Assembly (NCBI RefSeq): GCF_003589595.1
Contig: NW_020653711.1
Span: forward strand, 5,083,231 to 5,147,230
From: Hyposmocoma kahamanoa
Lineage: Eukaryota > Arthropoda > Insecta > Lepidoptera > Cosmopterigidae
DNA: 64,000 nucleotides
Reading direction: 5' to 3'
This document shows positions 22,182-32,760 of this stretch, piece after piece. The position numbers and the translations under genes were made by a program. Numbering within the stretch: the first letter of the stretch is position 1; the number at the start of each line of letters is the position of its first letter. Under the pieces are notes generated by a model. The model was not told the origin of the DNA. It searched no databases and saw only the letters and a list, made by a program, of their open reading frames with translations.

Positions 22182-22498
22182 CACCTCACTAGCTCGAAAA
22201 GGCTTTCCTTCTCATTAGAAATCTACGCGCAAAAAGTTTTTAAAATTCGAACTTGACGATCTGTGGTGCACCTAACTTTTTCTTTCGATGAAAAAGGACA
22301 CAATGGCACTTTTTTATTTTTATTTATGTAATTTGAATTCGTTGATATGTTTTATCCTTCAAAATGTTGACATTAAATTGGAATCGATAGCTAATTATGT
22401 TTATTAAATTATTTTTTGATGTATGAATGAATAGAACTAATTTATTATAGTTCAGCTGTTTTTCTTTTATCTACCATTTTTCTCGCTATAGTGAGGTG
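22182..22498. mobile_element. 317-bp MITE-like element
   Basis: Begins CACCTCACTAGCTCGAAAAG and ends CTCGCTATAGTGAGGTG; the ends are imperfect inverted repeats of about 20 bp. Both flanks carry GATGTGT close to the element. AT-rich and non-coding inside. Confidence 0.6.
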
Positions 22499-22631
22499 AA
22501 ATGATGTGTGTTTCGCTCGACAGCAAAGTTGTTATGCGTCTCGTCTCTTGAAATCCCCACTACGCCCAGCTTTCTGTTTTTGAACCACCTGCTTCACTCT
22601 TGGTTCAATCTTAGCTACCTTCGTCTGCTCA

Positions 22632-22828
22632 GGGGGTCTACTCTCGATCTCCTTCCGACATCCGTCCGAAACAATTACTGCCAAATAAGCAATACTTGAC
22701 CAAATGAAAAGACGCGTGATGCGAATGAAGCTTCATACTGGATACTTGTCTTTTAATTTTGTCCAATATTAGTTATTTGACAGTAATTGTTTCGGACGGA
22801 TGTAGAATGGAGATCGAGAGTAGACCCC
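22632..22828. mobile_element. Inverted-repeat element F, copy 2
   Basis: Arms 22632-22712 and 22748-22828 are inverted with about 85 percent agreement by eye. Both carry GGGGTCTACTCTCGATCTCC and CATCCGTCCGAAACAATTAC. The loop is about 35 bases. The 62- to 63-codon frames on this element arise from the repeat. Confidence 0.8.
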
Positions 22829-23299
22829 AGGTTTCAATACGAGCACTTACGTCTAACAGCAGTTTTGCAGCCTTGCATAACAAATAAGTATTTTAGTAAT
22901 TCCTGCCAAATTTCACGAAACCGTCATCAGACGTGGCAATGTCAAACCCTCGTCCGATATATCGGCACATCTTAGTGCAAGCTAATGATGAATAGCGTAA
23001 GTATAATCTTAATCAGTCTTTTACATGTACGTACTCGTTATCAGGCCGTTACATCATTGATTTTTTGTTTCTACCCTTGAAACGTTGAAATAGACTACAT
23101 ATCTAGTAATCACTGATTGTCTCACACAAAATGAACATCACTATGTAAAGAAAACTTCACAACAGCCCTCTCAGTTACAACAAGTTTCCCCAGGAATTCA
23201 TCAAAATAACGATAGTTGCCGTGTCCGGGCTTTGCCCGTCGTTCCCCGTGATGGGTCCTTTGGCGTCGCGCCTTGGTGCTATACTGGCGAACTGGTTTG
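22829..23299. other. No gene identified
   Basis: AT-rich, with one GC-rich block near 23215-23300 (GGGCTTTGCCCGTCGTTCCC). No frame supports a gene. Confidence 0.4.
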
Positions 23300-23502
23300 T
23301 AAAAAAGGATAATTAATTAAATTTTTATTGAATTGATATTCAATTCTTTTTTATGTGAAATTACTTCACTAGTTTGTTATAATTATTAATACAAAGATCG
23401 AACACTTGGAAAATATTCCTTCGATCCGGCCGGATTCGAAGCGACGTCTTCTAGCAAACCGTGCCAGACGCTCTGCCAACTAAGCCACAGACGAACCAGC
23501 GG
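23300..23502 (-). repeat. tRNA-derived SINE G, full-length-like copy
   Basis: On the minus strand the head gives TGGCTTAGTTGGCAGAGCG (a good A box) and GCTTCGAATCC (B box, one change from GGTTCGAATCC), with tRNA-like spacing. The tail TTCGATCTTTGTATTAATAA and AACAAACTAGTGAAGTAATT follows, ending in an AT-rich 3' end. The tail and missing 3' tRNA stem mark it as a SINE. Fragments of the same tail occur at 17925, 25040, 26884 and 40795. Confidence 0.8.
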
Positions 23503-24975
23503 ACCTCACGAAATTTTCTATGTGCTTGTTGTCGTATCTTTGTATTTGGTTTTTCAACGACTTTTTAGCCGTAGAACCATCTATGAGAAATCTACGAAAG
23601 TATTTCGTCACCCAGTTAGATACCTTTAGGATAACTTTCTGCAATCAGATGCAGATTTTCATGGCCAATGATGCTATGATATCTTTTTAATTTCAGATTT
23701 TGTGAATTCTAAAATGTAAAACTACAGAATTGTACATACACGGAAACAACAGATTACTTAGAAAAAGACAAAATTCTTTTTATGAAGACAAATTTATTAA
23801 ATCCAACAAAACGATCTTCTCCCTATAGATGCTATAGAATAATTACTTGATAATAGTAAAAAAACGTCTCAAAAGTGTATTTTAGTTATAAGACAGAAAT
23901 ATTTAATCCAAGAGCAAATTAATTTACTTCAAGTCACAAAGCCACTCCAGATTCAACAAAATATTTATTAGTTATTAGAAATGTCCGACTTTGACTGAAA
24001 AAAAAAGAGTGAAAAAAAATTGAGAGGTACTTAATTATTTGACTGAAGATTTATGTTTTCTAATATCAAAAAGGGTAAATTTACAGGGTTATGGACCCAA
24101 CAGTATGTCTCATTGGCGTGAAAGCACACAGTTCAGTGCCAAACCTTAAAGTAGCAGAAATAGGGCGGAATCTTCTCAAATACCATTCAGTGCCGTATAA
24201 ATGCTACAGCGGCAGAAAGCTCTAACAATTCAAAATATATGAGATGACTTATACTATTGAAGTTAACAAAACGATAGCGCGTTTCAGAGTAAGTACAACT
24301 AATAGCAGTGGCGTGATGGAACTAATTGCATGTCAAAGTTGTGCTTGTTACTAGTGTAGTTTGATTTCATGTTGAAACCAGATTTCTTAAATTATGGCTA
24401 CAAATAACACCCTAAAAAACTAGGGATACTACATATTGTTCCTTTGGATAAATGACTGTTTATGATTACAAGCACAAGTAAAAGTAATCGTTACCGAGTG
24501 CACCTTCGGCGACATGTCACGACAACATTGACTATGAAAACGTAACGAAATGTTGCTTTAAAAATATACTCTAGAATTTAGAATATTAATCTATCTATAT
24601 TACTATCTATATTAATTTTGTTTAAGAATATATTTTCTTAAAATGCTCCCAAGAAATTTTGAATTCATTTAAGATTATTTAAATTTGACGTAAGAGGTAA
24701 AAATGTCTTGATGTAAGTAATGTCCAATTAATTGATTAGAAATGAAATAAAATCTTGAAGTGAACGTATTTGTCTAAAAATTAGAATAAAGTTAAGAGTA
24801 AAATTGTATTAGAAAAAGATAAGCAGTATTTTTATAATGAAAATATTTTATTACTTTTAATAAATATTTTTCAGAAATAGCAAGTATTTTGAGAAATTGC
24901 TCTTTCTTATTAGTAGAAATCCTTTTTTTCTGTGTACCGGTAATTGGACCCGAGGTCTTAATTAAAAGCCAGTAA
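23503..24975. other. No gene seen
   Basis: About 1.5 kb of AT-rich DNA. The minus frame at 24792-25019 lacks bias and runs into a SINE piece. Confidence 0.5.
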
Positions 24976-25150
24976 TTATCAACACTAAGAAAAAAATCCG
25001 TCGAACCGGCTGGATTCAAACCAACGCCTTCCTGGAAACCGAAGGAAGGAAGGAATTTTTTTTTAGTGTTCGATCTTCGTATTCATAACTACAAACGTTA
25101 CAAACTAGTTGAGTAATTTCGCTAAAATAATTTAATATCGACACCACTTT
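24976..25150. repeat. SINE G, head-to-head inverted pair
   Basis: 24976-25040 holds the SINE head region in reverse (CCGGCTGGATTCAAACC). From about 25040 the tail appears in forward sense (AGTGTTCGATCTTCGTATTC, CAAACTAGTTGAGTAATTTC). The junction is a GAAGGAAGGAAGGAA run, so two partial copies face each other. Confidence 0.65.
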
Positions 25151-25399
25151 CTGTTATTTTTGTAAACAGCCATAATTTATTTACTAATATTAAGCTCTCA
25201 GAATATTGTGAAAAAAAATAAAGAAACGAAAACAAAATTCGAAAAAAAAAACGAATTTTGTGAAAAAAAGAAACAGAAAACAAAATAAAAACAGAACTGG
25301 TAAAAAAACTAGGTTGGCATAGTGTTCATTGGAGGTATCGATCATGGTAGTCAAACGTGACATTGAATAAACTTAAAAAATAAAAGCCTATACTTTTTT
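25151..25399. other. A-rich spacer with small palindrome
   Basis: Very A-rich. An AAAATTCG / CGAATTTT inverted pair around a poly-A loop lies near 25230-25260. No gene. Confidence 0.5.
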
Positions 25400-25775
25400 A
25401 ATTATCAAGACAAAGTGTCATGTGCCTGGTCGTAAACAACACGTCTACCGCCAACAGTTGCAGTGTCACTCAGAGATTTCAATCACAAGGATCTTAGGGG
25501 TACTAGCACTAGCAAAGTATCCCGTCACCCTGGAACATAAAGTTGACAAGTCCATGTACCAGTGGTTTCACCACCTTTACCCTACAAAACCGAAACGCAG
25601 CGATGCTCATATTACTGCCTGTCGTCAGAAACGGGTCTGGTGGTAGTACTTCCCTAGACGATCTCTTTCACAAGAAGCTCTACTGCTAACTAGCTCTTTG
25701 CAAAAGAGTTCGTCCAGGGAAGTATTGCCACCATATCTGTTTCTCAAATTCTGAATTAGATGTACTCTTGTTCTA
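25400..25775. repeat. Family A, full reverse copy plus facing forward fragment
   Basis: 25400-25690 is a nearly complete reverse copy (ending GAAGCTCTACTGCTA). 25692-25745 is a forward 5' fragment (AAGAGTTCGTCCAGGGAAGT and TTGCCACCATATCTG). The forward piece and the AAATTCTGAATTAGATG after it match 47600-47690, so that variant is a repeat in its own right. Confidence 0.8.
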
Positions 25776-25864
25776 AATAAATAAACAAAAAAAAAAGATA
25801 AACGATAGACCGAGGTCGTCAATAATAAAATTTCGGTATTTTACTGTATTTCTTTGACAATTCA

Positions 25865-26760
25865 TTATTTCCAAATTCAAATGCAAATCAATTTTATTTC
25901 ACAGGTAAGCAAATTACATTTGAAATCCTCATATTAATTAAACTCTACTGCACATTGGTAAGTCCCCTGAGAAGAATAAGCAAGAAACTCTAAGGGTGGC
26001 TCTTTTAAGTATATATTTGAATACATTTAACATTTAAAATATTATTTATTTCAAACGTCTTAGATTGAGACTACCTGCAAGAGCTAAACGGGTCACTATC
26101 ACGGATTCTATTCCAAGATTCCAAGTACGCAGAAGCTGTATAATAACCTTCAGTATTTTTGTTTCACTATAGTTTTAAGCCTCATAAATGGCAAATGTTG
26201 AATATCAAGCGGAATCTTATTATATAAGATTATACATTACCCCTTAAATGAAATTGTGACCTTGTGAAGGCGACTGTTAAGAATAGCTACTTTATTTTTA
26301 TTCCATGTGTTAATCTGTCACAATTTTTAATAAAAAAAAATACTATTCCTACATAAATAAAATTTTCTAAAATGTACTATGATGCTAGTGTTACACTGTT
26401 AATCACTTTAAACTTATCTCTCAAAGACACTCTGGGGCCCAGGTTATAAATTGCAGGACAAAGATTCTATTAATATCGGCGGCACTACCCCAAAACGAAA
26501 TGCCGTATGTCATTAAACCATGAAAGTAGCTGAAGTAAACCAATCTAGTTGTCCACGTCTGAAAGTTTTGATAACTTACTTATATGTGTACCTCATTGCA
26601 ATTTAGCATCTAAATTTATACCTAGAAATATAACAGTATCCAGAATACCTATACAAAGATTATTAAATTAAACAGCACTCAGAACAACACACATTAGAGC
26701 GATACCATATGGGCATTAAGGTGTATTACGTCGTCGAACGCTATCATTTCCACGCACCGA
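25865..26760 (-). pseudogene. Antisense LINE, C-terminal RT and 3' end
   Basis: The 3' end is the TTTGAATTTGG-like motif (antisense CCAAATTCAAATGCAAATC) at 25868, followed by the antisense block CCCCTGAGAAGAATAAGCAA shared with 42793-43000. Reading the minus strand from about 26540, VYFSYFHGLMTYGISFWG and ADINRIFVLQ then NLGPR-like sequence match a non-LTR reverse transcriptase C-terminus (YFxxxxxxLxYGIxFWG). The frame is broken by stops and frameshifts. The same protein region recurs on the plus strand at 43940. A dead 5'-truncated copy of roughly 0.9 kb. Confidence 0.65.
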
Positions 26761-26883
26761 GTGTCAGAATAATAGTAATTTATTTCATCGAATATTTACA
26801 ATACCACTTATGTGACGGTTTAAGATAATATAACGTTTAAAAGTGAACTTTATACTAGTTTTTGAATAATATAAATCAAAAGG

Positions 26884-27010
26884 ATTTTTTTCTGAGTATT
26901 CGATCTTTGTATTAATAATTGTAACAAACTAGTGGAGTAATTTCACAAAAAATAATTGAATTTTAATTCAATACAAATTTAATTAATATAAATAATTAAT
27001 AACATATAAC
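26884..27010 (+). repeat. SINE G tail fragment
   Basis: TATTCGATCTTTGTATTAAT and AACAAACTAGTGGAGTAATT, then an AT-rich end. No tRNA head. Confidence 0.65.
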
Positions 27011-27131
27011 CGGAATATCAACAAAAATGTTCTTTACCCTCCGTCTAGTCGAAACTGTGTTACGGCAAGGTAAGATTCTCACTGAAACGAATATATTCTT
27101 TACGAATTAGTCATAAGGATTAGTATTATAG

Positions 27132-27387
27132 ACTATTTCGACTCATCCGAAGATCAGAACTAATTATACAACGAAAAGAGGATAAATACATAATCTCGTT
27201 ATTCAAAATAAGACCTAGCTCTAGGTGTTTACAGAATTTTACGTATTATTTCGTTTCGGAAATATAAAACCATCATCAGTCGATCTGATATCCACAGCTA
27301 AGAACAGCGAACGAAATTCACAATATCCTGAGAATAAGCAGTATTGCACATAGGTCGGTCTTTGTTCTACGGATGAGTCGATTTATG
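27132..27387. mobile_element. Possible small inverted-repeat element
   Basis: TTTCGACTCATCCGAAGATC near 27138 is mirrored by CTACGGATGAGTCGATTTAT near 27368 (about 17 of 20). The interior is non-coding. Limits are uncertain. Confidence 0.35.
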
Positions 27388-28187
27388 GATAAAAAAACAC
27401 AAAAGAAAACTGAACAAAAGATGGTAATGAATGCCGAGTTTAGCGTAAACAACATAGTGTAGTTGGCGAAATATTGTTTGCACCGATTCGTCTCATCCCT
27501 TCATCTTTAGAATACAATAGCACAAAAGATTGAGCCGTCTCGGTACGGCGCTTGCCATCTGTATAGTGTGAACAACTTGTTTAAACATTTTTACGTATTG
27601 CCACTTAATTCAAAACTTCGTAATCTTTATGCGGAACCCTTTAACTTTAGTGCATTAGTAAGAGAAGAATCAAGAATAGGTATTTTGCAAAGTACTTACA
27701 GGTTAAAAAAAACGGGCAGATGAGAAAAGAAATAATTCAAAACTAGAATTCATAAAAAAAAAGTAAAAGTGTTAATGGTTTTATTACCCTATTGTAATAG
27801 AATGGATAAGCCGTTCCAAGAGATAACATTCATCAGTGCAAATAATATTTGTTTAACTATACATGCAAAGAAATCAGAAGCGCTTCGTAATATAAATCTT
27901 AATAATGGATGAAATGTGAATTTTGGCATACTCAGAACAGGCAAGAAAAAAAAATTATATAATACACACAGACGAAATAAAAATAACAAAAATTTAAAAT
28001 TAAATTAGCCGAATTAAAATAAAAGGAAAATAAAAATATATAGAAATACATATTGCAATGCGGTGTCGCAACCTGACGCCGCTGACTTACGCACCGCTCG
28101 CTCTTACAAGACACAAACACAACATACACACACAAACATCAAACACATATAAAATCTTATTAATAGAGCTCCTGAACATACTATTTA
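27388..28187. other. No gene seen
   Basis: AT-rich. Frames on both strands at 27790-28450 partly arise from the adjacent SINE and show no domain. Confidence 0.5.
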
Positions 28188-28375
28188 ATAATAATAATAA
28201 TAATAACGCACAAACTTGCGGGTGCCATGGACACACACATAGACATCCACAAATTATCCCCCAACTCACAAGAGAAAGAAATGTAGGCCATACAAATATT
28301 TCTCCCCGTCCGGGAATCGAACCTGGGATCTCTGCGTGGCAGTCTGGCATAGTAACCGTTCGGCCACGGAGGCAG
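28188..28375 (-). repeat. tRNA-derived SINE B, copy 1
   Basis: The minus strand starts CTGCCTCCGTGGCCGAACGG (A-box region) and has AGGTTCGATTCCCGG (B box). A body with TATTTGTATGGCCTACATTT and TGTGTCCATGGCACCCGC follows, ending in (ATT)n. The copies at 39986 and 54253 share the whole layout. The 131- and 87-codon frames over it are repeat artefacts. Confidence 0.85.
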
Positions 28376-28865
28376 TTACGTATTATAATCTATATATTAT
28401 GTATTGTATCTTATAGTTTCTTCTTCAATAAATCATATTTATTATATTACTAAATACATTAATTTTATAAGTCGGTTAAGCTTATGAAAGGGAGGAATGT
28501 AGTAATCTTTGCTGTCTCTGCAATATACCCCACATATGGTAGTAAAAACAAATAAAGAAAAAATTACCAAAGCGGTTTTATCCGGTATTCTATAGCGATA
28601 TAAGGAACCTTTACTAAATCCAATATGGAGTTACGGAGTTCCATTATTCATTTCATTACATGTATGTTCTCCTTTGTGGGCTTATTTTCATGGGGCTTGA
28701 CTATTCTCCTTTAATATTTCCTTACCTGTAGTGTCTATTATTTTTCGAATAAATATGAAGTATTACTTATTTGGATTTGTAACTAATGCGAATGTACACT
28801 TGTAACGGAAAAAGGTTTCAATTTTATGCTTCAAAATTGTATTACATCTTTCTCTATAGAGGATT
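28376..28865. other. No gene seen
   Basis: AT-rich spacer before the Tc1-like element. Confidence 0.5.
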
Positions 28866-28885
28866 TATATATATATATATATATA
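28866..28885. repeat. (TA)n microsatellite
   Basis: An uninterrupted TA run lies about 25 bp outside the left end of the Tc1-like element. TA-rich DNA offers many TA target sites, which fits the insertion preference of that superfamily. Confidence 0.9.
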
Positions 28886-28911
28886 GATTAAAAAAACTAA
28901 AGATATAAATA

Positions 28912-28940
28912 CACACATCAAAAGTGTCTAGGGATCAAGT
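28912..28940. repeat. Left terminal inverted repeat of the Tc1-like element
   Basis: Exact reverse complement of 30428-30456. The match stops after CAAGT. Transposase of this superfamily binds within the terminal repeats and cuts at the TA boundary. Confidence 0.95.
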
Positions 28941-29179
28941 GAATATTTTTGAAATAAAAATTATTTAAGCAATATTTACCAAATCCAGTCTTCCAGGACG
29001 ACTTCTTACTTTAATGCTTATGTTTTATTTAACCGCTTACCCCTATATTTAATTAAAATAAACTAAAATTGATGTTTTTGCAAATTGTGGGAAAAAACTC
29101 GAATTAACGGCGTCAATTAAATGACAAAAAAATGGCGAAAATGATGATTTTGCTCATTTTTATTGTAAAGATAAGAAAA

Positions 29180-30217
29180 TTAATAATCTGTATTTCCACC
29201 ATTAACACGAATCACACAATTACAGCGATTTGGCATGCTTAAGATGAGTTCATCAAAATCACTTTGAGGAATGGCCGCCCATGTGTTTTGTAACAAGTCA
29301 AAATATTGTTGTAGAGTATGTACGGTATGCATACTCGGCACAGCTCTTCTTTGAAGCATATCCCATGCGTGCTCAATTGGATTGAGGTCTGGCGATTGAG
29401 CAGGCCACGGCAGAACGTTGATACGAGCTTCGGCAAGAATGCGTGTTACGACTCTAGCCGTGTGTGGACGTGCGTTGTCATGCATTAGTTGAAATGAATC
29501 ACCCAACTCGCCTCGCAAAGGGATGATAACATCTGAAACAATCCTCTCTGCGTAAACTTGAGCATTGAGGTTACCCCTGATCCAAATGAGATCGGTTCTT
29601 CCGCCGATCCAAATACCGGCCCATATCATTATTGTTCCCCCACCATATGGATGAACTTCCTGACAATATCTCAAACGTTCATGACGTCCAGATGTTCTCC
29701 AAACTCGAGTACGTCTTGTATCCGGTCTCATACCGAAGCGGGATTCATCCGAAAAGCACACATAGCGCCAGTCTTCTTCCTCCCAGTTTCTGTGTTCGCG
29801 AGCCCATCGTAAACGGGTCCTGCGATTGCAGGGTGCAATAGGTGGAACTCTGGGCGGCCTTCGGGATCGCAGACCCACTTCACGTAAACGATTTCGGATT
29901 GTTTGATCGCTTATTAGCAAGCCTGAGGAGCTGTGGAGCCTCGTAACCAACATCATGGCGGTCATGGTACGATTCCGTCGAGCAGTATTTTGGATATACC
30001 GGTCCTGTCTGCGAGTCATGATGCGAGATCGTCCTCCATGTCGCTCGGCCACGCTGCCCGTCATGCGATAGCGCGTCCAGAGGCGACTTATGACGCTCTG
30101 TGTAGTGTTAAGAGTGAAAGCCACAGCACGTTGCCTGGAACCAGCTTCCAACATTCCGACGGCTCGCATCATCACTTCTCGGGTTAAATGATGTCGTCTC
30201 TCCATAATAATGTACAT
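29180..30217 (-). CDS. Tc1-like transposase, DD34E, intact
   Basis: This 345-residue protein is the cut-and-paste transposase of the surrounding element. It would act in the nucleus, binding the inverted repeats, excising the element and joining it at TA sites. Residues 10-60 form a first helix-turn-helix region (VISRLWTRYRMTGS); GGRSRIM at 61-67 sits where the family has a GRPR-like hinge; a second helical region covers about 70-120, and a basic stretch (RSRRPPR, 117-123) may serve nuclear import. The catalytic triad is D157 (CFSDESRFG), D247 (MHDNARPH) and E282 (SPDLNPIEH), with 34 residues between the last two, the Tc1-type spacing. Length is normal for the family. I used the first ATG; a second at codon 5 (MERRHH) is equally plausible. 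No stop or frameshift is seen. Confidence 0.95.
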   Translation of the reverse strand: MYIIMERRHHLTREVMMRAVGMLEAGSRQRAVAFTLNTTQSVISRLWTRYRMTGSVAERHGGRSRIMTRRQDRYIQNTARRNRTMTAMMLVTRLHSSSGLLISDQTIRNRLREVGLRSRRPPRVPPIAPCNRRTRLRWAREHRNWEEEDWRYVCFSDESRFGMRPDTRRTRVWRTSGRHERLRYCQEVHPYGGGTIMIWAGIWIGGRTDLIWIRGNLNAQVYAERIVSDVIIPLRGELGDSFQLMHDNARPHTARVVTRILAEARINVLPWPAQSPDLNPIEHAWDMLQRRAVPSMHTVHTLQQYFDLLQNTWAAIPQSDFDELILSMPNRCNCVIRVNGGNTDY

Positions 30218-30427
30218 TGTTTCGGTTCCGATGCAGATATTGTAATGATTTTGTCAAAACGCTATAACTCATTTTTATACAAAACCACATTGACAATAGA
30301 TTTTCTTCTTATTATCGAATTTTAAACAATATTCCTTATTTAAATGCTAAAACTCACTAAAAAGTATCAATAGCGATACAAAAAAGTTAATATAATTAAC
30401 CCTAATTGCAGCAATACTCTTAAACGT

Positions 30428-30456
30428 ACTTGATCCCTAGACACTTTTGATGTGTG
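30428..30456. repeat. Right terminal inverted repeat of the Tc1-like element
   Basis: Pairs perfectly with 28912-28940 and is followed by the TA target duplicate. It lies 211 bp upstream of the transposase start, so the promoter must lie in this interval or outside the element. Confidence 0.95.
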
Positions 30457-30458
30457 TA

Positions 30459-30877
30459 GTATTATTTTGGAAATTAAAGAGTTTTTGGAACAAAACAAAA
30501 ACGCGTATTTGTTATAACCGATGACCTCAAAGAGTAACTGATGATCTGCAAAATCACGATTTTACAGTAATTTTGTTAAAAACTTGATATTTTTTTATGT
30601 AACAGGCCGAATTAGCTAAGGTTTAACTAAGGTAAATGATTATTTTTTGGAGAATTGTATACGTTTTTACAATAATATTCCGGAACATATATTAAGATTA
30701 TTATTTCCTAAGTTTAAAACTTACATTAAAAGTATTTTATTTGAAAAGTCATTATTACAATTGAAAACTACGCATTAGATAAAGCTGTATAGAAAGACGA
30801 CACGAGTCTAAATTCCACGCAAATATGATTCAAAGTGTATTCCATATCATATAAGTTTATTTGAAAAGAGCTTGAAG
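30459..30877. other. No gene seen
   Basis: AT-rich flank of the transposon. Confidence 0.5.
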
Positions 30878-30915
30878 AGCAAGAAGCTCTAGAGATTTCT
30901 AGAGCTTCTTGCTCG
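30878..30915. repeat. Perfect hairpin, 17-bp arms, 4-nt loop
   Basis: 30878-30894 (GAGCAAGAAGCTCTAGA) and 30899-30915 are exact reverse complements around GATT. Confidence 0.9.
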
Positions 30916-31730
30916 TTCTTCTAGTCACCACTGTAAACGAGCAGTAACTTAAGAAATGACGTTTTAAAGGTAAACATTTTTACCTATGTAATAAATTAAT
31001 ATTTCACTTTCACTTTGAGCTAAAATTTTGAGCAATGAGGCAATATAAAAAGCAAATAATAATGTAAAGAATAATCAGAATAAAATAAATATATTATTCT
31101 CTCAAGTTTTTACTTTCAAAATGCTCTACTGTAAAATTGTGATTTTGCAGATAGCCGTTTATTCTTAATATATACATACAGATACATATTTATTGTACCG
31201 TCTTACTAAACACTGCCTCCTGAGACTATCAGAGGAGAGATATTTCCTAAATTTTGTTACGTCTTTCATTTGTCTTTTGTTTTCTTTTACACTCACACTT
31301 ATAAATTTTGTTTTGCATGATCTGTACTATTTGTAAAGTTAAAGCATTTGAATACAGATATTATTATTTTGGAACATGTGTATAAGATTCTCTGCTTTCT
31401 ATTACTTATAAGAAACATTTTGAATTTAAATGGGAAAGTCAGAATTCCTCGGCAATGGCAAAATCGAGTTAGGGGATTCACGTTCAAGAACATTCTGCAT
31501 TTGTGGTGAAATCAACACGCCACAGAAATCCGACCGCCTCAAGTAGTTAGCTAAGCTGGCTGGCATTAATCCATGTACAAATATAGACAACAACAATATT
31601 GACTCCACGTGTCGGTGATCGCGTTATACATTTATAATTATATTATTATTTTGCCCCAGATTCTAACAATCAGAATATTTTTATACTGTAAATGTTTAAA
31701 AAAATAATCTTATATACCTGATACTACCCC
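30916..31730. other. No gene seen
   Basis: AT-rich spacer. Short overlapping minus frames at 31299-31608 show no domain. Confidence 0.5.
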
Positions 31731-32110
31731 TAGGTTAGGTTAGGTTAGAATTGCGAGAAAGGGAAAGGGAGGATATAACCCCCGAACCGATTCGCTACCA
31801 GAGAGTTGGTCGCAGAAGAAGGTCTATTCAGCTGCTGATGTAAGTGGGCTATACGGGTAGCTGAAGCCCGGGTAACATGGATCCGGGAGTCTAGTCTAGG
31901 GGAGTCTGTCCCTCGTTACTAGTGGACCAGAGATCGCTACGTACATGTTCCATGTCCGCCCCTCAAGGTGGCTCATGAGGAAGTAAAATTTCTCAAACCA
32001 TCTGCAGAACCGCGTGACTCACGCGACATGTGGTGAGGTAAGGGAAAACTATCAAATTTTAATCGGTAGTAGTCGAACTTGACCCTTTATTTCCTCCAGG
32101 AGGAGGGTAT
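31731..32110. repeat. TTAGG-like units followed by an R1-type-like GC-rich segment
   Basis: 31731-31748 is TAGGTTAGGTTAGGTTAG, about three and a half units of the insect telomeric pentamer. Next to it lies ~360 bp that is much richer in GC, without an open frame, resembling a non-LTR retrotransposon 3' untranslated region. Telomere-directed LINEs of the SART/TRAS groups in Lepidoptera sit in TTAGG repeats, so such a remnant is possible, but short TTAGG-like runs are also common in these genomes. Confidence 0.35.
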
Positions 32111-32164
32111 CCACGAGGATTTCATGACGTTAAAAAAGTAATAAATAAAAAATAATTTGCTTGC

Positions 32165-32450
32165 GATGGTTTATTTCTCCAGCCCGAGTACAATGAAAAA
32201 TGAGAGCATACAAAATGATTCTGTGCTTATTTATAACATTTCTTCCCGCCAAACACCACGTGAGGAATAGTTTTGGCGGTATTGACTATGACCAACAATA
32301 ATACTAAAAGATGACGACAGATGGCAGATTACAGGCAAAGGATGTTGTTGCGACACAATCTGTGGTGTTAAGAAATAATAATTGGCTACACCTGTATAAA
32401 AGTAAAATGTCATCTGCAATTCAAATTTCTCAACAATAATCAACAACTAA
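32165..32450 (-). repeat. LTR-like or promoter-like patch
   Basis: On the minus strand a TATA-like TTATAAATAAGC (about 32235-32224) is followed by CATTTTTCATTGTACTCGGG and, about 50 bases on, an AATAAA at about 32173. A TATA box followed closely by a poly(A) signal is the usual R-region layout of an LTR. I could not fix TG...CA ends or a target duplication, so a solo LTR is only a possibility. Confidence 0.3.
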
Positions 32451-32539
32451 TTGAATGAAGTTAAATAAGGTGTAACACATTCAATTTAACAGTTAACAAA
32501 AGTCATGCATTTCAATTACCATTTGTTAGAGTGTGATAC

Positions 32540-32760
32540 AATGTACAGTGTAAGGGCTCGAGCAGCGTGCCGGCGATATATCGTGACTGCGGTCGCATCA
32601 ACTCGCAACGACTTAATAGAGAGAGAATAAAAAATTAAAGAGAATGGGGACTCACCGCCCCTCCCTAGCTTTAGATACCGCACCACGCCCCGCACATTGA
32701 CGGTCACATTGACTGAACGACAACAAGGTTATCGGCGAGCCGTTTTCGCGCTAAGACGGC
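32540..32760 (-). promoter_or_regulatory. Candidate CpG-rich promoter / first exon of a minus-strand gene
   Basis: This patch is unusually rich in CG for the window. On the minus strand an arthropod-type initiator, CGTTCAGTCAATG, lies at about 32722-32710. An ATG at 32707 opens a short frame (MTVNVRGVVRYLKLGRG) that runs into GGGGCGGTGAGTCC, a good splice-donor match at about 32655. That is the layout of a short first exon. I found no downstream exon, so this is inference. Confidence 0.3.

Larger units (their letters stand above)
28912..30456 (-). mobile_element. Complete Tc1-like DNA transposon, 1545 bp
   Basis: Perfect 29-bp terminal inverted repeats lie at 28912-28940 (starting CACACATCAAAAGTG) and 30428-30456. 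The dinucleotide TA sits immediately outside both ends (28910-28911 and 30457-30458), the target duplication of the Tc1/mariner superfamily. A single uninterrupted transposase frame fills the interior on the minus strand. Size, ends and gene agree with a full-length autonomous element. Identical arms and an intact frame argue for a recent insertion; whether it is still mobile cannot be told from one copy. Confidence 0.95.

Noticed and set aside
28058..28453. Overlapping 131- and 87-codon frames on both strands
   Set aside because: They lie on SINE B and its (AAT)n tail; the same translation (MPDCHAEIPGSIPGRGEIFVW) recurs at 54281 because the DNA is a repeat.
29558..30187. Plus-strand frames of 69-84 codons inside the Tc1-like element
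   Set aside because: Shadows of the intact transposase on the opposite strand.
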